A stretch of 64,000 nucleotides of DNA from contig JAGVOT010000031.1 of NCBI GenBank assembly GCA_020052615.1, positions 25,708 through 89,707 of the forward strand, given 5' to 3'. This document shows positions 43,960 through 53,973 of the stretch, one piece after another. The translations under genes were made by a program, and so were the position numbers. The notes beneath the pieces are model-generated. The model did not search any database. It was not told the DNA's origin and saw only the letters and a list, made by a program, of their open reading frames with translations. Every line of letters starts with the position of its first letter. Position 1 is the first letter of the stretch. The DNA comes from Nitrospirota bacterium (GTDB taxonomy: Bacteria > Nitrospirota > UBA9217).

Positions 43960-44441
43960 AGCGTATCGCAGTCTACCCCGGCACGTTCGATCCTGTCACC
44001 AACGGCCATGTCGATCTGGCGGAGCGGAGCCTTCGCATGTTCGACAAGGTCATCGTTGCGGTGGCGGCCAATCCCAAGAAGCAGCCGTTGTTCGAACTCA
44101 GCGAACGCATCGCCATGTTCAAAAAGGCGACAAAGGGGTACCGGAACCTGGTGATCGAGGGATTTGACGGGCTTCTTGTCGATTACGTCAGGGAAAAAAA
44201 GGCAATAGCGACCATCCGCGGCCTGCGCGCCGTGTCGGATTTCGAGTTCGAGATGCAGATGGCCCTGATGAACCGGCGTCTTGACGAGGACATCGAGACG
44301 GTCTTCCTGATGCCGAGTGAAGAATATTCCTTCATCACCTCCACCATCGTGAAGGAAGCCGCGAGCTACGGAGGCGATATCTCCAGCCTTGTCCCGAAAG
44401 GCGTCGTGGAAAAGCTGCGAAAGCGGTTCGGGAGGCAGTAG
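43956..44441 (+). CDS. coaD: Phosphopantetheine adenylyltransferase
   Basis: 161 residues with YPGTFDPVTNGHVDLAERS (T/HxGH nucleotidyltransferase motif), AIATIRGLRAVSDFEFE and EEYSFITSTIVKE. It catalyses the penultimate step of coenzyme A synthesis. The rsmD-coaD order is widespread. AGGAGGAGG precedes the ATG. Confidence 0.97.
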   Translation: MKRIAVYPGTFDPVTNGHVDLAERSLRMFDKVIVAVAANPKKQPLFELSERIAMFKKATKGYRNLVIEGFDGLLVDYVREKKAIATIRGLRAVSDFEFEMQMALMNRRLDEDIETVFLMPSEEYSFITSTIVKEAASYGGDISSLVPKGVVEKLRKRFGRQ

Positions 44442-44613
44442 CCTGGTCCCTCCGCGCTTGCGTTATGTCTCCGCATCCCCCTCGAATTTTGCTTAAAAGC
44501 ATGTCCCTCCAGGGATGGCCTCATAGCCTTACTTCCGCATGCAAAGTGCGAGCGTTAAGAGATGACATCGATGATCGATGCGGTCTGATGATATCTTGAT
44601 CAAGAGGGCTTTC

Positions 44614-44823
44614 ATGAATATCGATTGGGGCATGGTAATGATATGGATGATCGTGATCGTTCCGGTGCTGGCCGTGTTCGGGATCTACTTCTGGCTTGAC
44701 CGCAAGGAGAAACAGCGGGGCACGCGTTTTCTCGGCATCCAGTTGGACATCGCCATGGTGATCGTCGGTCTTCTGTTGTTGCTGGCGTTGATCAAATGGA
44801 TCTACAGCGCCATCTCCGGATAG
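44614..44823 (+). CDS. Small two-helix membrane protein
   Basis: 69 residues from the ATG at 44614 (AGAGGG upstream). Two hydrophobic helices (about 7-28 and 46-66) flank a basic loop DRKEKQRGTRF. No family recognised. First of three closely spaced genes (44614-46218), next gene 20 bases on. Confidence 0.6.
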   Translation: MNIDWGMVMIWMIVIVPVLAVFGIYFWLDRKEKQRGTRFLGIQLDIAMVIVGLLLLLALIKWIYSAISG

Positions 44824-44843
44824 GACGGTTCAAAAAGGTGCCG

Positions 44844-45446
44844 ATGAGACCAACGAGATCTGTCCTTTTTTCTTTCCCTGTCATCTCGCTGTTCCTCATC
44901 GCGGCGGTCCTGCCGTTCGCCTCGGGCGTCATCCCGACGGTCCGTTTCACATCCGAGCGGATAGATATCCGCGTATATCCCGACGAGATATGGGTGAAGG
45001 GATATTATTTCTATAAGAACCCCTTTCCCTTTCCGGTACAGCAGGGCTTTACCGTCCCTTTTCCCATCGACATGCGCCACCCCGAGCCGATGGACGTCCA
45101 TGTCGAGCGCCTGACGCCGGTAAAGGAAGAGATCAGGCTGAGGCACTTCTTCGGGAACACGGGCTTTGACGTGTCCTTCTCCTCTTACGAGGAGGCGGAG
45201 ATAGCGGTGACCTATCGCCAGAAGGCGGGGGGGATGACCGCCACCTATATCCTGAAAACAACACAACCATGGGGCAGTCCACTGGAAAGCGGCGTCTACA
45301 CCTTATATCCTCATGGCACGGTCATCGTATCGTCAAATTATCAGCTCGATCTTCCCGGCAGGACGCCGGGGTTCCGCAAAACAGGCTTCATGCCCGACAA
45401 GGACTGGCAATTTACCTGGAGGAGGGAAGATGAAAAAAGAAGGTAA
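44844..45446 (+). CDS. Exported protein of unknown function
   Basis: 200 residues from the ATG at 44844 (AAAGGTG upstream). A signal peptide (hydrophobic SVLFSFPVISLFLIAAVL, cleavage near ASG-VIP) is followed by a beta-rich domain with aromatic stretches (GYYFYKNPFPFPVQQGFTVP). No cysteine and no motif I recognise. Its end overlaps the next gene by 17 bases. Confidence 0.6.
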   Translation: MRPTRSVLFSFPVISLFLIAAVLPFASGVIPTVRFTSERIDIRVYPDEIWVKGYYFYKNPFPFPVQQGFTVPFPIDMRHPEPMDVHVERLTPVKEEIRLRHFFGNTGFDVSFSSYEEAEIAVTYRQKAGGMTATYILKTTQPWGSPLESGVYTLYPHGTVIVSSNYQLDLPGRTPGFRKTGFMPDKDWQFTWRREDEKRR

Positions 45447-46218
45447 CGCATCGAGGGTCATGAGATCGCTTGTGTCGGCGCTCTGCATTGTCCTTGCGAC
45501 GGCCTCGAACGTCTTTGCGAACAATGCCCCCGGACCGCTTGCTGTCGTATCGCTCTTCTCCCTGGTCATTTTAATCGTGGCCATGACATTCGCGGGCGGC
45601 GGTTATAGCGTGCTAAAGCGGCTTCATGATGCCAGGTATCCGTCGAAGGTAAACCGCACGATCATGAACGCCCTGGAGTTCATCGCAGGCGTCGTGCTGT
45701 TCTTTGCCGGCATAATGTCGACGATCTTCGGCGTTCTGGGCTTTTCGCTCTATGCGATCGGCCGGGGCGTCAAGATGCTGCAATGGGCTCGTGCCACCGA
45801 AAAAGAGGGTGCATGGCCTGCGCACCTTGAAGGCGCGCACCCGAAAAGGCTGAAACTCGCGGGGATCATGCTTATCCTCCTGACCGTGATCGTTTTCGGT
45901 TACTCGATGGCAAACATCGATGAGGTGACCGGCATCAGTGACTATAAAGGAAGGGGCCGCGTCGCGCAGTTGAGTGCGGAGGCAAAGAACGCCAAGGCCG
46001 CTGCGGAAATATATCTGCTCGATAATCCGAAGGCCAAAGTGGTCACGTGCGAGGACCTGGTAAAAGCCGGCTTTGTGCAGCACAAGGACATCACCTGTTC
46101 CTCGGACCTGACGGCAACTTCCGGCAGCATACGGATGACCGGACCGAATTCATGGAAACTGAAGCAGCCGGTCGCCGTCATTACCTCCAAAGGTGAACTC
46201 ATACCGGCAGAACTGTGA
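45430..46218 (+). CDS. Polytopic membrane protein with pilin-like C-terminal domain
   Basis: 262 residues from the ATG at 45430 (GGAGGAGGG upstream). An N-terminal signal-like helix and three more transmembrane segments (to about residue 165) precede a soluble domain (about 175-262): a helix rich in Ala (AEAKNAKAAAEIYLLDNP), a cysteine pair (VTCEDL, ITCSSD) and beta strands. This resembles the globular part of type IV pilins, where a long helix leads into a sheet closed by a disulfide, but there is no prepilin cleavage site. The pilin likeness is my inference. Confidence 0.6.
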   Translation: MKKEGNASRVMRSLVSALCIVLATASNVFANNAPGPLAVVSLFSLVILIVAMTFAGGGYSVLKRLHDARYPSKVNRTIMNALEFIAGVVLFFAGIMSTIFGVLGFSLYAIGRGVKMLQWARATEKEGAWPAHLEGAHPKRLKLAGIMLILLTVIVFGYSMANIDEVTGISDYKGRGRVAQLSAEAKNAKAAAEIYLLDNPKAKVVTCEDLVKAGFVQHKDITCSSDLTATSGSIRMTGPNSWKLKQPVAVITSKGELIPAEL

Positions 46219-46223
46219 TAATG

Positions 46224-46305
46224 GCCGTCATCCCTCGCTGTTCCTATCGGGGATCCAGAAATAGAGGAAACAGATACTGGATTCCCGCTCAGAATAGCTG
46301 CGGGA
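46224..46305. repeat. Family C repeat, degenerate copy
   Basis: GTCATCCCTCGCTGTTCC...GGGGATCC and GGATTCCCGCTCAGAATAGCTGCGGGAC are the two halves of the element found intact at 36096 and 55733. Confidence 0.5.
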
Positions 46306-46307
46306 CG

Positions 46308-46455
46308 TTAGCAGGCCGCTGAAAAAGTCTTTTTGCTGTCTTTGCAAGCGAGCGAAGCAAACTCGTAGTTAAGATTGTCAGGCACTTCGAGATTGCCGCG
46401 TCGCAAAAATCGCTCCTCGCAATGACAAATCGGGACTTTTTCAGCAAACTGCTAA
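46308..46455. mobile_element. MITE-like element with 22-bp terminal inverted repeats
   Basis: Ends TTAGCAG-gcc-GCTGAAAAAGTC (46308-46329) and its inverse (46434-46455) pair over 22 bases with three mismatches. The 148-bp unit has no coding capacity; its interior contains GCAAGCGAGCGAAGC and ATTGCCGCGTCGC, reminiscent of common intergenic repeats. It is probably mobilised in trans. Confidence 0.6.
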
Positions 46456-46494
46456 AGCTCGATACGAGCCGCTCGCAGAAAAGAAAGAACGCCC

Positions 46495-47049
46495 ATGAGC
46501 CCCGTAACGCATTTTCTGTTGGGATGGACTGTTGCCGGAACATCCGCTTCCCTTACGCCCCGGGAGCGGGCGGCGATCACGCTGGCCGGCATTGTCCCCG
46601 ACATCGACGGCATGGGCGTGATCTGGGACCTCGTCTCGCGGAGCGGCAATTTCGAATTCTACCAGCGGTACCATCATGTCTTCGGCCATAATCTGTTCTT
46701 CGGACTTCTGGTCGCTGCATGCGGTCTTTTGCTCGGGGTCCGAAAGTGGCTTGTCGCCGCTCTCATGCTGGTGAGCTTCCATCTCCATCTGGTTGGTGAC
46801 ATCGTGGGCGCCCGGGGATTTGGAGACGACTTCTGGGCCGTGCCATACTTCTGGCCTCTTGCGAACCATGAATATGTCTGGAGCGGCCAGTGGCCGCTCA
46901 ACGGATGGCAGAACTTCGTGATAACCGGGCTGCTGCTCGCGGTGACGTTCTACCGGGCGGGGAAGCGCGGATATTCACCGCTCGAGACGGTCTCGTCGCG
47001 GGCCGACCAGGCATTTGTCCGGACGCTGCGCAACCGGTTCTCGTTTTGA
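46495..47049 (+). CDS. YdjM-like membrane-bound metal-dependent hydrolase
   Basis: 184 residues with three to four hydrophobic segments and conserved metal ligands: MSPVTHFLLGW, LAGIVPDIDGMG, YHHVFGHNLFFGL and FHLHLVGDIVG. This is the LexA-regulated YdjM/DUF457 pattern. Substrate unknown. The start lies just past the MITE-like element. Confidence 0.8.
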   Translation: MSPVTHFLLGWTVAGTSASLTPRERAAITLAGIVPDIDGMGVIWDLVSRSGNFEFYQRYHHVFGHNLFFGLLVAACGLLLGVRKWLVAALMLVSFHLHLVGDIVGARGFGDDFWAVPYFWPLANHEYVWSGQWPLNGWQNFVITGLLLAVTFYRAGKRGYSPLETVSSRADQAFVRTLRNRFSF

Positions 47050-47098
47050 ACGGACCTGACGGCCGGCGATGGCAGGATCGAAAGGAGGAAGTGTGACG

Positions 47099-47623
47099 AT
47101 GAAGAACATCACGATAGCGATGATCTTGCTGTTCGTTCCGATCAACGCGTTTGCCACCGCGCAAATACCTGATCGCATACTCTATCAAGGTGAAGCGTAC
47201 CCTCTGTTCACTGAGCCCTTGGAACGGTATCTCAGCGAAAATACGCCGCGGACAGAAAGGCTGTTTTTCTCCGTTTGTACCGCATGCTGGCGCGGATATG
47301 TGGCAACGTGGGAGCTTAAAGAGAACTATCTCTATATCACAAAACTCGTCGAGGGAACGTGCAGGCCCGATGCTAAAGAGATCCCTTTTGAAAATGTATT
47401 CCCGGGTCAGGCGGCTCCCGTGAAAGCGGTCTGGTTCAGCGGTGTACTGCGCATTCCTCAAGGCGAACGACTGCGCTATGAGCGGAGAGGCTATGGAGCG
47501 GTCTATGAGCGGGAGCTCTGGTTAACCATCAGGAATGGGAAAATGGCAAGTGAGACGATAATTGATAATGCGAAACGAGAACATTCTTCCCTGCCCGGTC
47601 CCCTGATCCCGCTACGGCAGTAA
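47099..47623 (+). CDS. Conserved exported protein with TACWRGY motif
   Basis: 174 residues from the ATG at 47099 (AAAGGAGG upstream) with a signal peptide ending near NAFA-TAQ. The core reads ILYQGEAYPLFTEPLERYL and later TACWRGYVATWELKENYLYI, a pattern I recall from small conserved hypothetical proteins of many bacteria. Function unknown. Two Cys in the motif region (VCTAC) and one further on (GTCRPD). Confidence 0.65.
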   Translation: MKNITIAMILLFVPINAFATAQIPDRILYQGEAYPLFTEPLERYLSENTPRTERLFFSVCTACWRGYVATWELKENYLYITKLVEGTCRPDAKEIPFENVFPGQAAPVKAVWFSGVLRIPQGERLRYERRGYGAVYERELWLTIRNGKMASETIIDNAKREHSSLPGPLIPLRQ

Positions 47624-47675
47624 TCAGTAATAGATCACTGCTGCAAACGAACCGGTCAGGATTGAACACGTCAAT

Positions 47676-48503
47676 TCAGCCCGGTCTCTTCATCCGCCGC
47701 TGCCTCATTGCTTCATAGAGGAACACCGCCGCCGAGGTCGCCACATTCAGCGAATCGATCGTTTCGGCCATGGGGATGCGGACGCGGTGGTCGAAATCAA
47801 CGAGTTCCTCGGCCGTCAAACCCGAGCTTTCCTGTCCCAGCATGATGACCGTCGGCAGGGTGAGGTCCAGTTCGAAGGGCGTCTTCCTGCCGTTCAATTC
47901 CAGCGCCACGGTCTGGAATCCCCGCTCCTTGCACCTCGCGACGAAATCCCGTCCGTTCTGCACCCTCACTAGCGGGACCCGCATGATGCTTCCCATCGAG
48001 CCGCGTATGGCCTTTCCGTTGTACGCGTCGACGGTGTGCGGCGTGACGGCGACGCCTGACGCGCCGACCGCTTCGGCCGTTCTGATGATCGTGCCGAGGT
48101 TGCCCGGGTCCTGGAGGTGATGAGCGATAACAATGAGCCCGGAGTCATTGGTGAGCAGCGCATCCTCGGAATGCTCCCGCATCTCCACGACCGCCATGAC
48201 CGGCTGGGGCGTCTTGCTGTCCGATAGGGATCCCAGCAGCCGCTCCGATAACCAGAGGATCTCGACGCCGCTCCTTTCGGCGAGCTTGATGACGCCCTTG
48301 CCGTGGTGCTGCGTAAGGGACGGGGCCGCGATCACCTGCTTCACGCCGAGCTTGTCCCGAAGCGCCTCCTCCGCCATCTTGATCCCCTCGACCAGAAAGG
48401 CCTTCTCCTTCTTCCGGACCTTGGGATCGGACAGGGAAGCGAGATATCTGACGGCCTTGTTCTCTTTGCTCGTGATCGGAGCGCGGGGAGTGGTTCGTTC
48501 CAT
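47676..48503 (-). CDS. TrmH/SpoU family RNA 2'-O-methyltransferase
   Basis: 275 residues: an N-terminal L30e-like substrate domain and a SPOUT domain with motif 1 DPGNLGTIIRTAEAVGASG, motif 2 VIMLGQESSGL and motif 3 IPMAETIDSLNVATSAAVFLYE forming the trefoil knot SAM site. The target (rRNA or tRNA ribose) is not evident. Confidence 0.93.
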   Translation of the reverse strand: MERTTPRAPITSKENKAVRYLASLSDPKVRKKEKAFLVEGIKMAEEALRDKLGVKQVIAAPSLTQHHGKGVIKLAERSGVEILWLSERLLGSLSDSKTPQPVMAVVEMREHSEDALLTNDSGLIVIAHHLQDPGNLGTIIRTAEAVGASGVAVTPHTVDAYNGKAIRGSMGSIMRVPLVRVQNGRDFVARCKERGFQTVALELNGRKTPFELDLTLPTVIMLGQESSGLTAEELVDFDHRVRIPMAETIDSLNVATSAAVFLYEAMRQRRMKRPG

Positions 48504-48629
48504 GGACAGGAGTATAACATAGTGGGAATGGCCTCGAAACAGGGAAATGGGGGATTATTTTATTGACTTTTTTCTCCTATACGATATACTTACGAGCCTG
48601 TAATCCTTAGAGAATCTAAGGAATTGAAG

Positions 48630-48740
48630 CTGCCGGCTGCTTGATGCAGGCAGCTTCGATCCTCAAGGTAAGACGTTTATTCTAATCGCTCGCTGTCCCC
48701 GCAGGAAATCCGCCGGGCATGCGCTTGCTCCTGGATTCAA
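48630..48740 (-). repeat. Family A repeat, copy 3 (inverted), abutting argS
   Basis: Read on the minus strand it gives TTGAATCCAGGAGCAAGCGC, a GC hairpin, AGCGAGCGATTAGAATAAA, ACCTTGAGGATCGAAG and a second hairpin, which aligns along its length with copies at 52155 and 58916. Its outer end runs into the argS start codon. Confidence 0.8.
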
Positions 48741-50404
48741 TGAAACAGACAGTAACGGAGATCCTCCTCGAAGCCCTTGCCCGGGCAAAGAGCAAGGGCG
48801 AACTGAAGCTCGACACCCAGCCGGCGATCACGCTGGAAACCCCGAAGGACAAGAACCACGGCGATATGTCGTCGACCTTCGCCCTCGCGATGGCGAAGAT
48901 CGAGGGCAAGCCGCCGCGCACGATCGCCGAGATCGTCCTGGCGAACCTCCAGGACGAAGAGGGCATCATCGCGAAGACCGAGATCGCGGGGCCGGGATTC
49001 ATCAATTTCTTCCTGAAGCAGGACCGCTGGCGCAAGACGCTCTTTGACATCGATGCCGAGGCCCATGAGTACGGCCTCAAGGACATCGGCAAGGGGGAGC
49101 GGGTCCAGGTGGAGTTCGTGAGCGCCAATCCCACGGGGCCGCTCTATGTGGGCCACGGCAGGGGCGCCGCGGTAGGCGACGCGCTGGCGAACCTGCTTGC
49201 GGCTGTCGGGTACGACGTTCAGCGGGAATTCTATATCAACGACGCGGGACGGCAGGTCAGGCTGCTCGCCCAGTCCCTGTACGCGCGCTACCAGCAGGCC
49301 TTAGGCAATAACGTCGCGTTCCCCGAGGACGGCTACCACGGCGAGTACATCGCCGAGGCGGCGCAGGAATTCATCAAGGTCCACGGCAGCAAGTTCCTGA
49401 ACAAGTCCCTTGACGAGTGCGCGGCGGTCTTTGCCGATTTCGGCAAGGACGCCATGCTCGCCGATATCCGGACCGATCTGGAAGCCTTCGGCGTGCGGTT
49501 CGATGTCTGGTTCAGCGAGAAGACCTTGCTCGCCGACGGGTCCGTAAAGAAGTCGATCGAAGAACTGAAAGAGCGCGGCTTTGCATATGAGCAGGACGGA
49601 GCGCTTTGGCTCAGGTCAACGGCTTTCGGCGACGATAAAGACCGGGTCATCATCAAGAAGGACGGCGAGTACACCTATCTTGCCACGGACATCGCCTATC
49701 ACCGGAACAAGCTCGCACGGGGCTTTACCCAGCTCGTGAACATCTGGGGCGCTGACCACCACGGCTACATCCCCCGGGTGCAGGCCGTGATCCAGGCCTT
49801 CGGCCATCCACAAGATTCGCTCCACGTGCTGCTCGTGCAGCTCGTTTCGATATTGCGCCACGGCCAGCCCGTGCCCATGTCCAAGCGGGCGGGGAACTTC
49901 GTGACGCTGCGCGACGTGGTCCAGGACGTCGGCGCCGACGCGGCGCGGTACATCTTCCTGACGCGGAAGACCGACAGTCATCTGGATTTCGACCTCGACA
50001 TCGCCAAGGAACAGTCCCGGGAGAATCCCGTCTACTACGTGCAGTACGCCCACGCGCGGATCGCGAGCGTGTTCCGCGAAGTGGAAACAAGGGCGATCCC
50101 GGTCCCGGGCCGGGACGCGGTGAAGATCGACCTCCTGGACGTCGAGGAGGAACAGAGCATCATCAAGGCGCTGGCGAAGTATCCCGAGATGATCGAGGAG
50201 GCGGCGCTGGCCTACGAACCGCACCGGATCACGTTCTACCTGCAGGATCTGGCCGGGCTGCTCCATAATTACTATTTCAAGCACCGGATCATCGCCGAAG
50301 ACATGGCGCGCACCGGCGCCCGGCTCTTCCTGATGAAGCAGGTGAAGACGGTCATCCAGAGCGCGCTCAAGATACTTGGCGTAGCGGCGCCGGAGAGAAT
50401 GTAA
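48740..50404 (+). CDS. argS: Arginine-tRNA ligase
   Basis: 554 residues from the ATG at 48740. An upstream in-frame ATG (48719) lies inside the family A repeat and would add repeat-encoded residues. Class I synthetase: N-terminal additional domain, the HIGH-type motif GPLYVGHGRGAAVGD, the KMSKS-type VPMSKRAGN and the C-terminal anticodon domain ending MKQVKTVIQSALKILGV. No clear Shine-Dalgarno sequence exists because the repeat occupies that position. Confidence 0.95.
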   Translation: MKQTVTEILLEALARAKSKGELKLDTQPAITLETPKDKNHGDMSSTFALAMAKIEGKPPRTIAEIVLANLQDEEGIIAKTEIAGPGFINFFLKQDRWRKTLFDIDAEAHEYGLKDIGKGERVQVEFVSANPTGPLYVGHGRGAAVGDALANLLAAVGYDVQREFYINDAGRQVRLLAQSLYARYQQALGNNVAFPEDGYHGEYIAEAAQEFIKVHGSKFLNKSLDECAAVFADFGKDAMLADIRTDLEAFGVRFDVWFSEKTLLADGSVKKSIEELKERGFAYEQDGALWLRSTAFGDDKDRVIIKKDGEYTYLATDIAYHRNKLARGFTQLVNIWGADHHGYIPRVQAVIQAFGHPQDSLHVLLVQLVSILRHGQPVPMSKRAGNFVTLRDVVQDVGADAARYIFLTRKTDSHLDFDLDIAKEQSRENPVYYVQYAHARIASVFREVETRAIPVPGRDAVKIDLLDVEEEQSIIKALAKYPEMIEEAALAYEPHRITFYLQDLAGLLHNYYFKHRIIAEDMARTGARLFLMKQVKTVIQSALKILGVAAPERM

Positions 50405-50408
50405 CTCA

Positions 50409-51601
<1,193 letters not shown>

Positions 51602-51603
<2 letters not shown>

Positions 51604-51700
51604 CCACGGAGTCAGGTCGCACGGAGAAAAGCTTGATCCTGATTTGCAGGTCCCTTAAGGATCTCCTCCGTGACTCAGTGTCTCCGTGGTAACTGTAAGC
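51602..51700. repeat. Inverted repeat CCACGGAGTCA...TCTCCGTGGT
   Basis: TAACCACGGAGTCAGG just after tgt pairs with CTCCGTGACTCAGTGTCTCCGTGGTAA near 51667-51693. This is a known-looking intergenic motif type; only one copy is visible here. It fills the tgt-yajC gap. Confidence 0.5.
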
Positions 51701-51729
51701 TTTACTAATATTCCTTAGGAGGTTCTACC

Positions 51730-52068
51730 ATGTTCGAATCGATAGCATACGCGATGGGCGCCCCGGGCGGCGCGGCAGGTCAACCGGCTGGCAGCGGGTT
51801 CAGCGGTCTCTTCATGATGGTGATCATCTTCGGCATCTTCTACTTCATCCTCATCCGGCCGCAGCAAAAGAAGATGAAGGAGCATAAGAAGATGGTCGAG
51901 GAGCTCAAGAAGGGCGACAAGATCGTCACGCAGGGCGGCATCTACGGCATGGTGGAAAATGCCGGTCCCAACACCCTTACGGTCAAGATCGCCGAAGGGA
52001 CCAAGGTGAAGATCGCGCGCAGCTCCGTGGCCACGGTGCTGACCGAAGAAGAAGCGAACAAGGAATAG
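51730..52068 (+). CDS. yajC: Sec translocase accessory subunit YajC
   Basis: 112 residues: a short Ala/Gly-rich start, one transmembrane helix (about 23-42) ending FYFILIRPQQKKMKEHKKM, and a cytoplasmic beta domain (GDKIVTQGGIYGMVENAG, VKIARSSVATVL). Forms the SecDF-YajC complex with the next two genes. AGGAGG precedes the ATG. Confidence 0.95.
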   Translation: MFESIAYAMGAPGGAAGQPAGSGFSGLFMMVIIFGIFYFILIRPQQKKMKEHKKMVEELKKGDKIVTQGGIYGMVENAGPNTLTVKIAEGTKVKIARSSVATVLTEEEANKE

Positions 52069-52154
52069 CAGGACGATTCGATGTTCAAGGTTCAACATTC
52101 AAGATAGCGAACCGAGCAGGGCAGCTGCAGGTGTTGACTGGTGAGTGTTCCATT

Positions 52155-52274
52155 TTGAATCGAGGAGCGAGCGCATTCCCCGTAGCTTGCTGCGGGGTTA
52201 GCGAGCGATTAGAATAAATAGTATTACCTTGACGATCGAAGATTCCCCGCAGCTTGCTGCAGGAGCTTCAATTA
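52155..52274 (+). repeat. Family A repeat, copy 4
   Basis: Full-length copy between yajC and secD: TTGAATCGAGGAGCGAGCG, hairpin CCCCGTAGCTTGCTGCGGGG, AGCGAGCGATTAGAATAAA, ACCTTGACGATCGAAG, hairpin CCCCGCAGCTTGCTGCAGG and AGCTTCAATTA. Nearly identical to copy 5 at 58916. Confidence 0.85.
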
Positions 52275-52293
52275 GATTCCAGGAGGATGTTCC

Positions 52294-53865
52294 ATGAATA
52301 AAAGTATCCAATGGAGGCTCGGGCTCATTGTTCTGTCGATCATGATCGCCCTGTTCCTGTTCCTGCCGTCCACGCCGCTGGGAGCGAACCTGCCGGAATG
52401 GTGGCGCTCGAACGTCTCGAAGATCGCCCTCGGGCTCGATCTCAGGGGCGGAAGCCACCTCGTGATGCAGGTGGAGACGGACAAGGCGGTCGAGGCCGCC
52501 GTCGACAACATCATTGCGGACCTGCAGACAACGGCAGCGTCCCAGGGAGTATCCGTCCAGTTCAGCCGGAACGGCCGGGACATCACCGCGAAGTTCGCCG
52601 AGGCGCTGGAGGACAAGGTTGATACCTTCGTCAAGAAGACCTACGCCATTCTCGAACCGAAGGACCGGGCCAAGGGAGAGCTGGTGTATTCACTCCAGAC
52701 GGTCCGGGTCAACGAGATGAAGGAAGACGCCGTCCGGCAGGCGAAGGAGCGGACCGAGCGAAGGATCAACAAGTTCGGCGTCGCCGAGCCGAACGTCTAC
52801 AAGCAGGGCATGGACCAGATCGTGATCCAGCTTCCGGGCATCAAGAACCCGCAGGAGGCCATATCGTTCATCAAGACCGCAGGCCGTCTGGAGTTCAAGC
52901 TCGTGGACAGTTCATCCGATATGACGAAAGCGCTCGCCGGTCAGGTCCCCGAGGGCCGCGAGATCCTGTATGAGGAAAACGTTGACCAGTCCGGCAAGGT
53001 TTCCCGCCAGCCCTACGTTGTGTACAAGCAGACACTGCTGACCGGCGACCGCCTCACGGAGTCCAAGGTCAGCATCGACGAATTCGGCAAGCCCGCCATC
53101 AGCATCACCTTTGACGCCGACGGGGCGCGGGTATTCGAGCGCATCACCGCAGAGAATGTGGGCCGTCAGCTGGCCATCGTGCTCGACGGCGTCGTGCACT
53201 CCGCGCCGAACCTGAGGGAGCGGATCTCCGGCGGCAGCGCCCAGATCACCGGCAGCTTCACGCACGACGAGGCGGCGAAGCTCGCCATCGTGCTCCGGGA
53301 GTCTCTTCCCGCGCCGATGAAGGTCGTCCAGAACGTGACCGTGGGGCCGTCCCTGGGCCAGGACTCCATCAATAAAGGCGTGCAGGCCGCCCTCATAGGC
53401 GGGCTCATCGTCGTCGTGTTCATGATGGTCTACTACCGCCTCTCGGGCCTCATCGCGGACTATGCCATTATCCTGAACATGGTCCTGCTCCTGGGCGCCA
53501 TGGCGTTCCTGAACGCCACGCTCACCCTGCCGGGCATCGCGGGCATCATCCTGACCATCGGTATGGGCGTGGACTCCAACGTACTGATGTTCGAGCGCAT
53601 CCGCGAGGAGATCAGGTCGGGCAAACCGCCCCGGCCGGCGATCGACTCCGGATATGACAAGGCGTTCCTCACGATCCTTGACTCGCACGTGACGACGCTG
53701 ATCACGGCCGCCATGCTGTTCATGTTCGGCACCGGCCCCATCAAGGGCTTCGCGGTCTCGCTCAGTCTCGGCATCCTCATCAACCTGTATTCCGCCCTGG
53801 TGGGCACCAAGGTCATCTTCGACCTCATCAACTCCAAGTGGAAGCTGGAGAAGCTGAGCATTTAG
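52294..53865 (+). CDS. secD: Protein translocase subunit SecD
   Basis: 523 residues: first transmembrane helix, the D1 motif LGLDLRGGSHLVMQV, a large periplasmic domain (about 50-330) and five more helices with GIAGIILTIGMGVDSNVLMFERIREE (six in all). Proton-driven RND-like motor that pulls exported proteins across the inner membrane. GGAGG before the ATG. Confidence 0.97.
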   Translation: MNKSIQWRLGLIVLSIMIALFLFLPSTPLGANLPEWWRSNVSKIALGLDLRGGSHLVMQVETDKAVEAAVDNIIADLQTTAASQGVSVQFSRNGRDITAKFAEALEDKVDTFVKKTYAILEPKDRAKGELVYSLQTVRVNEMKEDAVRQAKERTERRINKFGVAEPNVYKQGMDQIVIQLPGIKNPQEAISFIKTAGRLEFKLVDSSSDMTKALAGQVPEGREILYEENVDQSGKVSRQPYVVYKQTLLTGDRLTESKVSIDEFGKPAISITFDADGARVFERITAENVGRQLAIVLDGVVHSAPNLRERISGGSAQITGSFTHDEAAKLAIVLRESLPAPMKVVQNVTVGPSLGQDSINKGVQAALIGGLIVVVFMMVYYRLSGLIADYAIILNMVLLLGAMAFLNATLTLPGIAGIILTIGMGVDSNVLMFERIREEIRSGKPPRPAIDSGYDKAFLTILDSHVTTLITAAMLFMFGTGPIKGFAVSLSLGILINLYSALVGTKVIFDLINSKWKLEKLSI

Positions 53866-53872
53866 GAAACCG

Positions 53873-53937
53873 TAAGGCGGTAGGGGCGGCCCTGCGTGGC
53901 CGCCCTGAAATGGGCAACCACACAGGGTTGCCCCTAC
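53873..53937. repeat. Intergenic repeat GTAGGGGCGGCCCTGCGTGG
   Basis: GGTAGGGGCGGCCCTGCGTGGCCGCCC followed by GGGCAACCACACAGGGTTGCCCCTAC makes two adjacent hairpins between secD and secF. This resembles a widely scattered intergenic repeat; a single copy is present here. Confidence 0.55.
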
Positions 53938-53973
53938 ATTCATCTGGATGACGACAGATTTTTGGAGGTTTCA

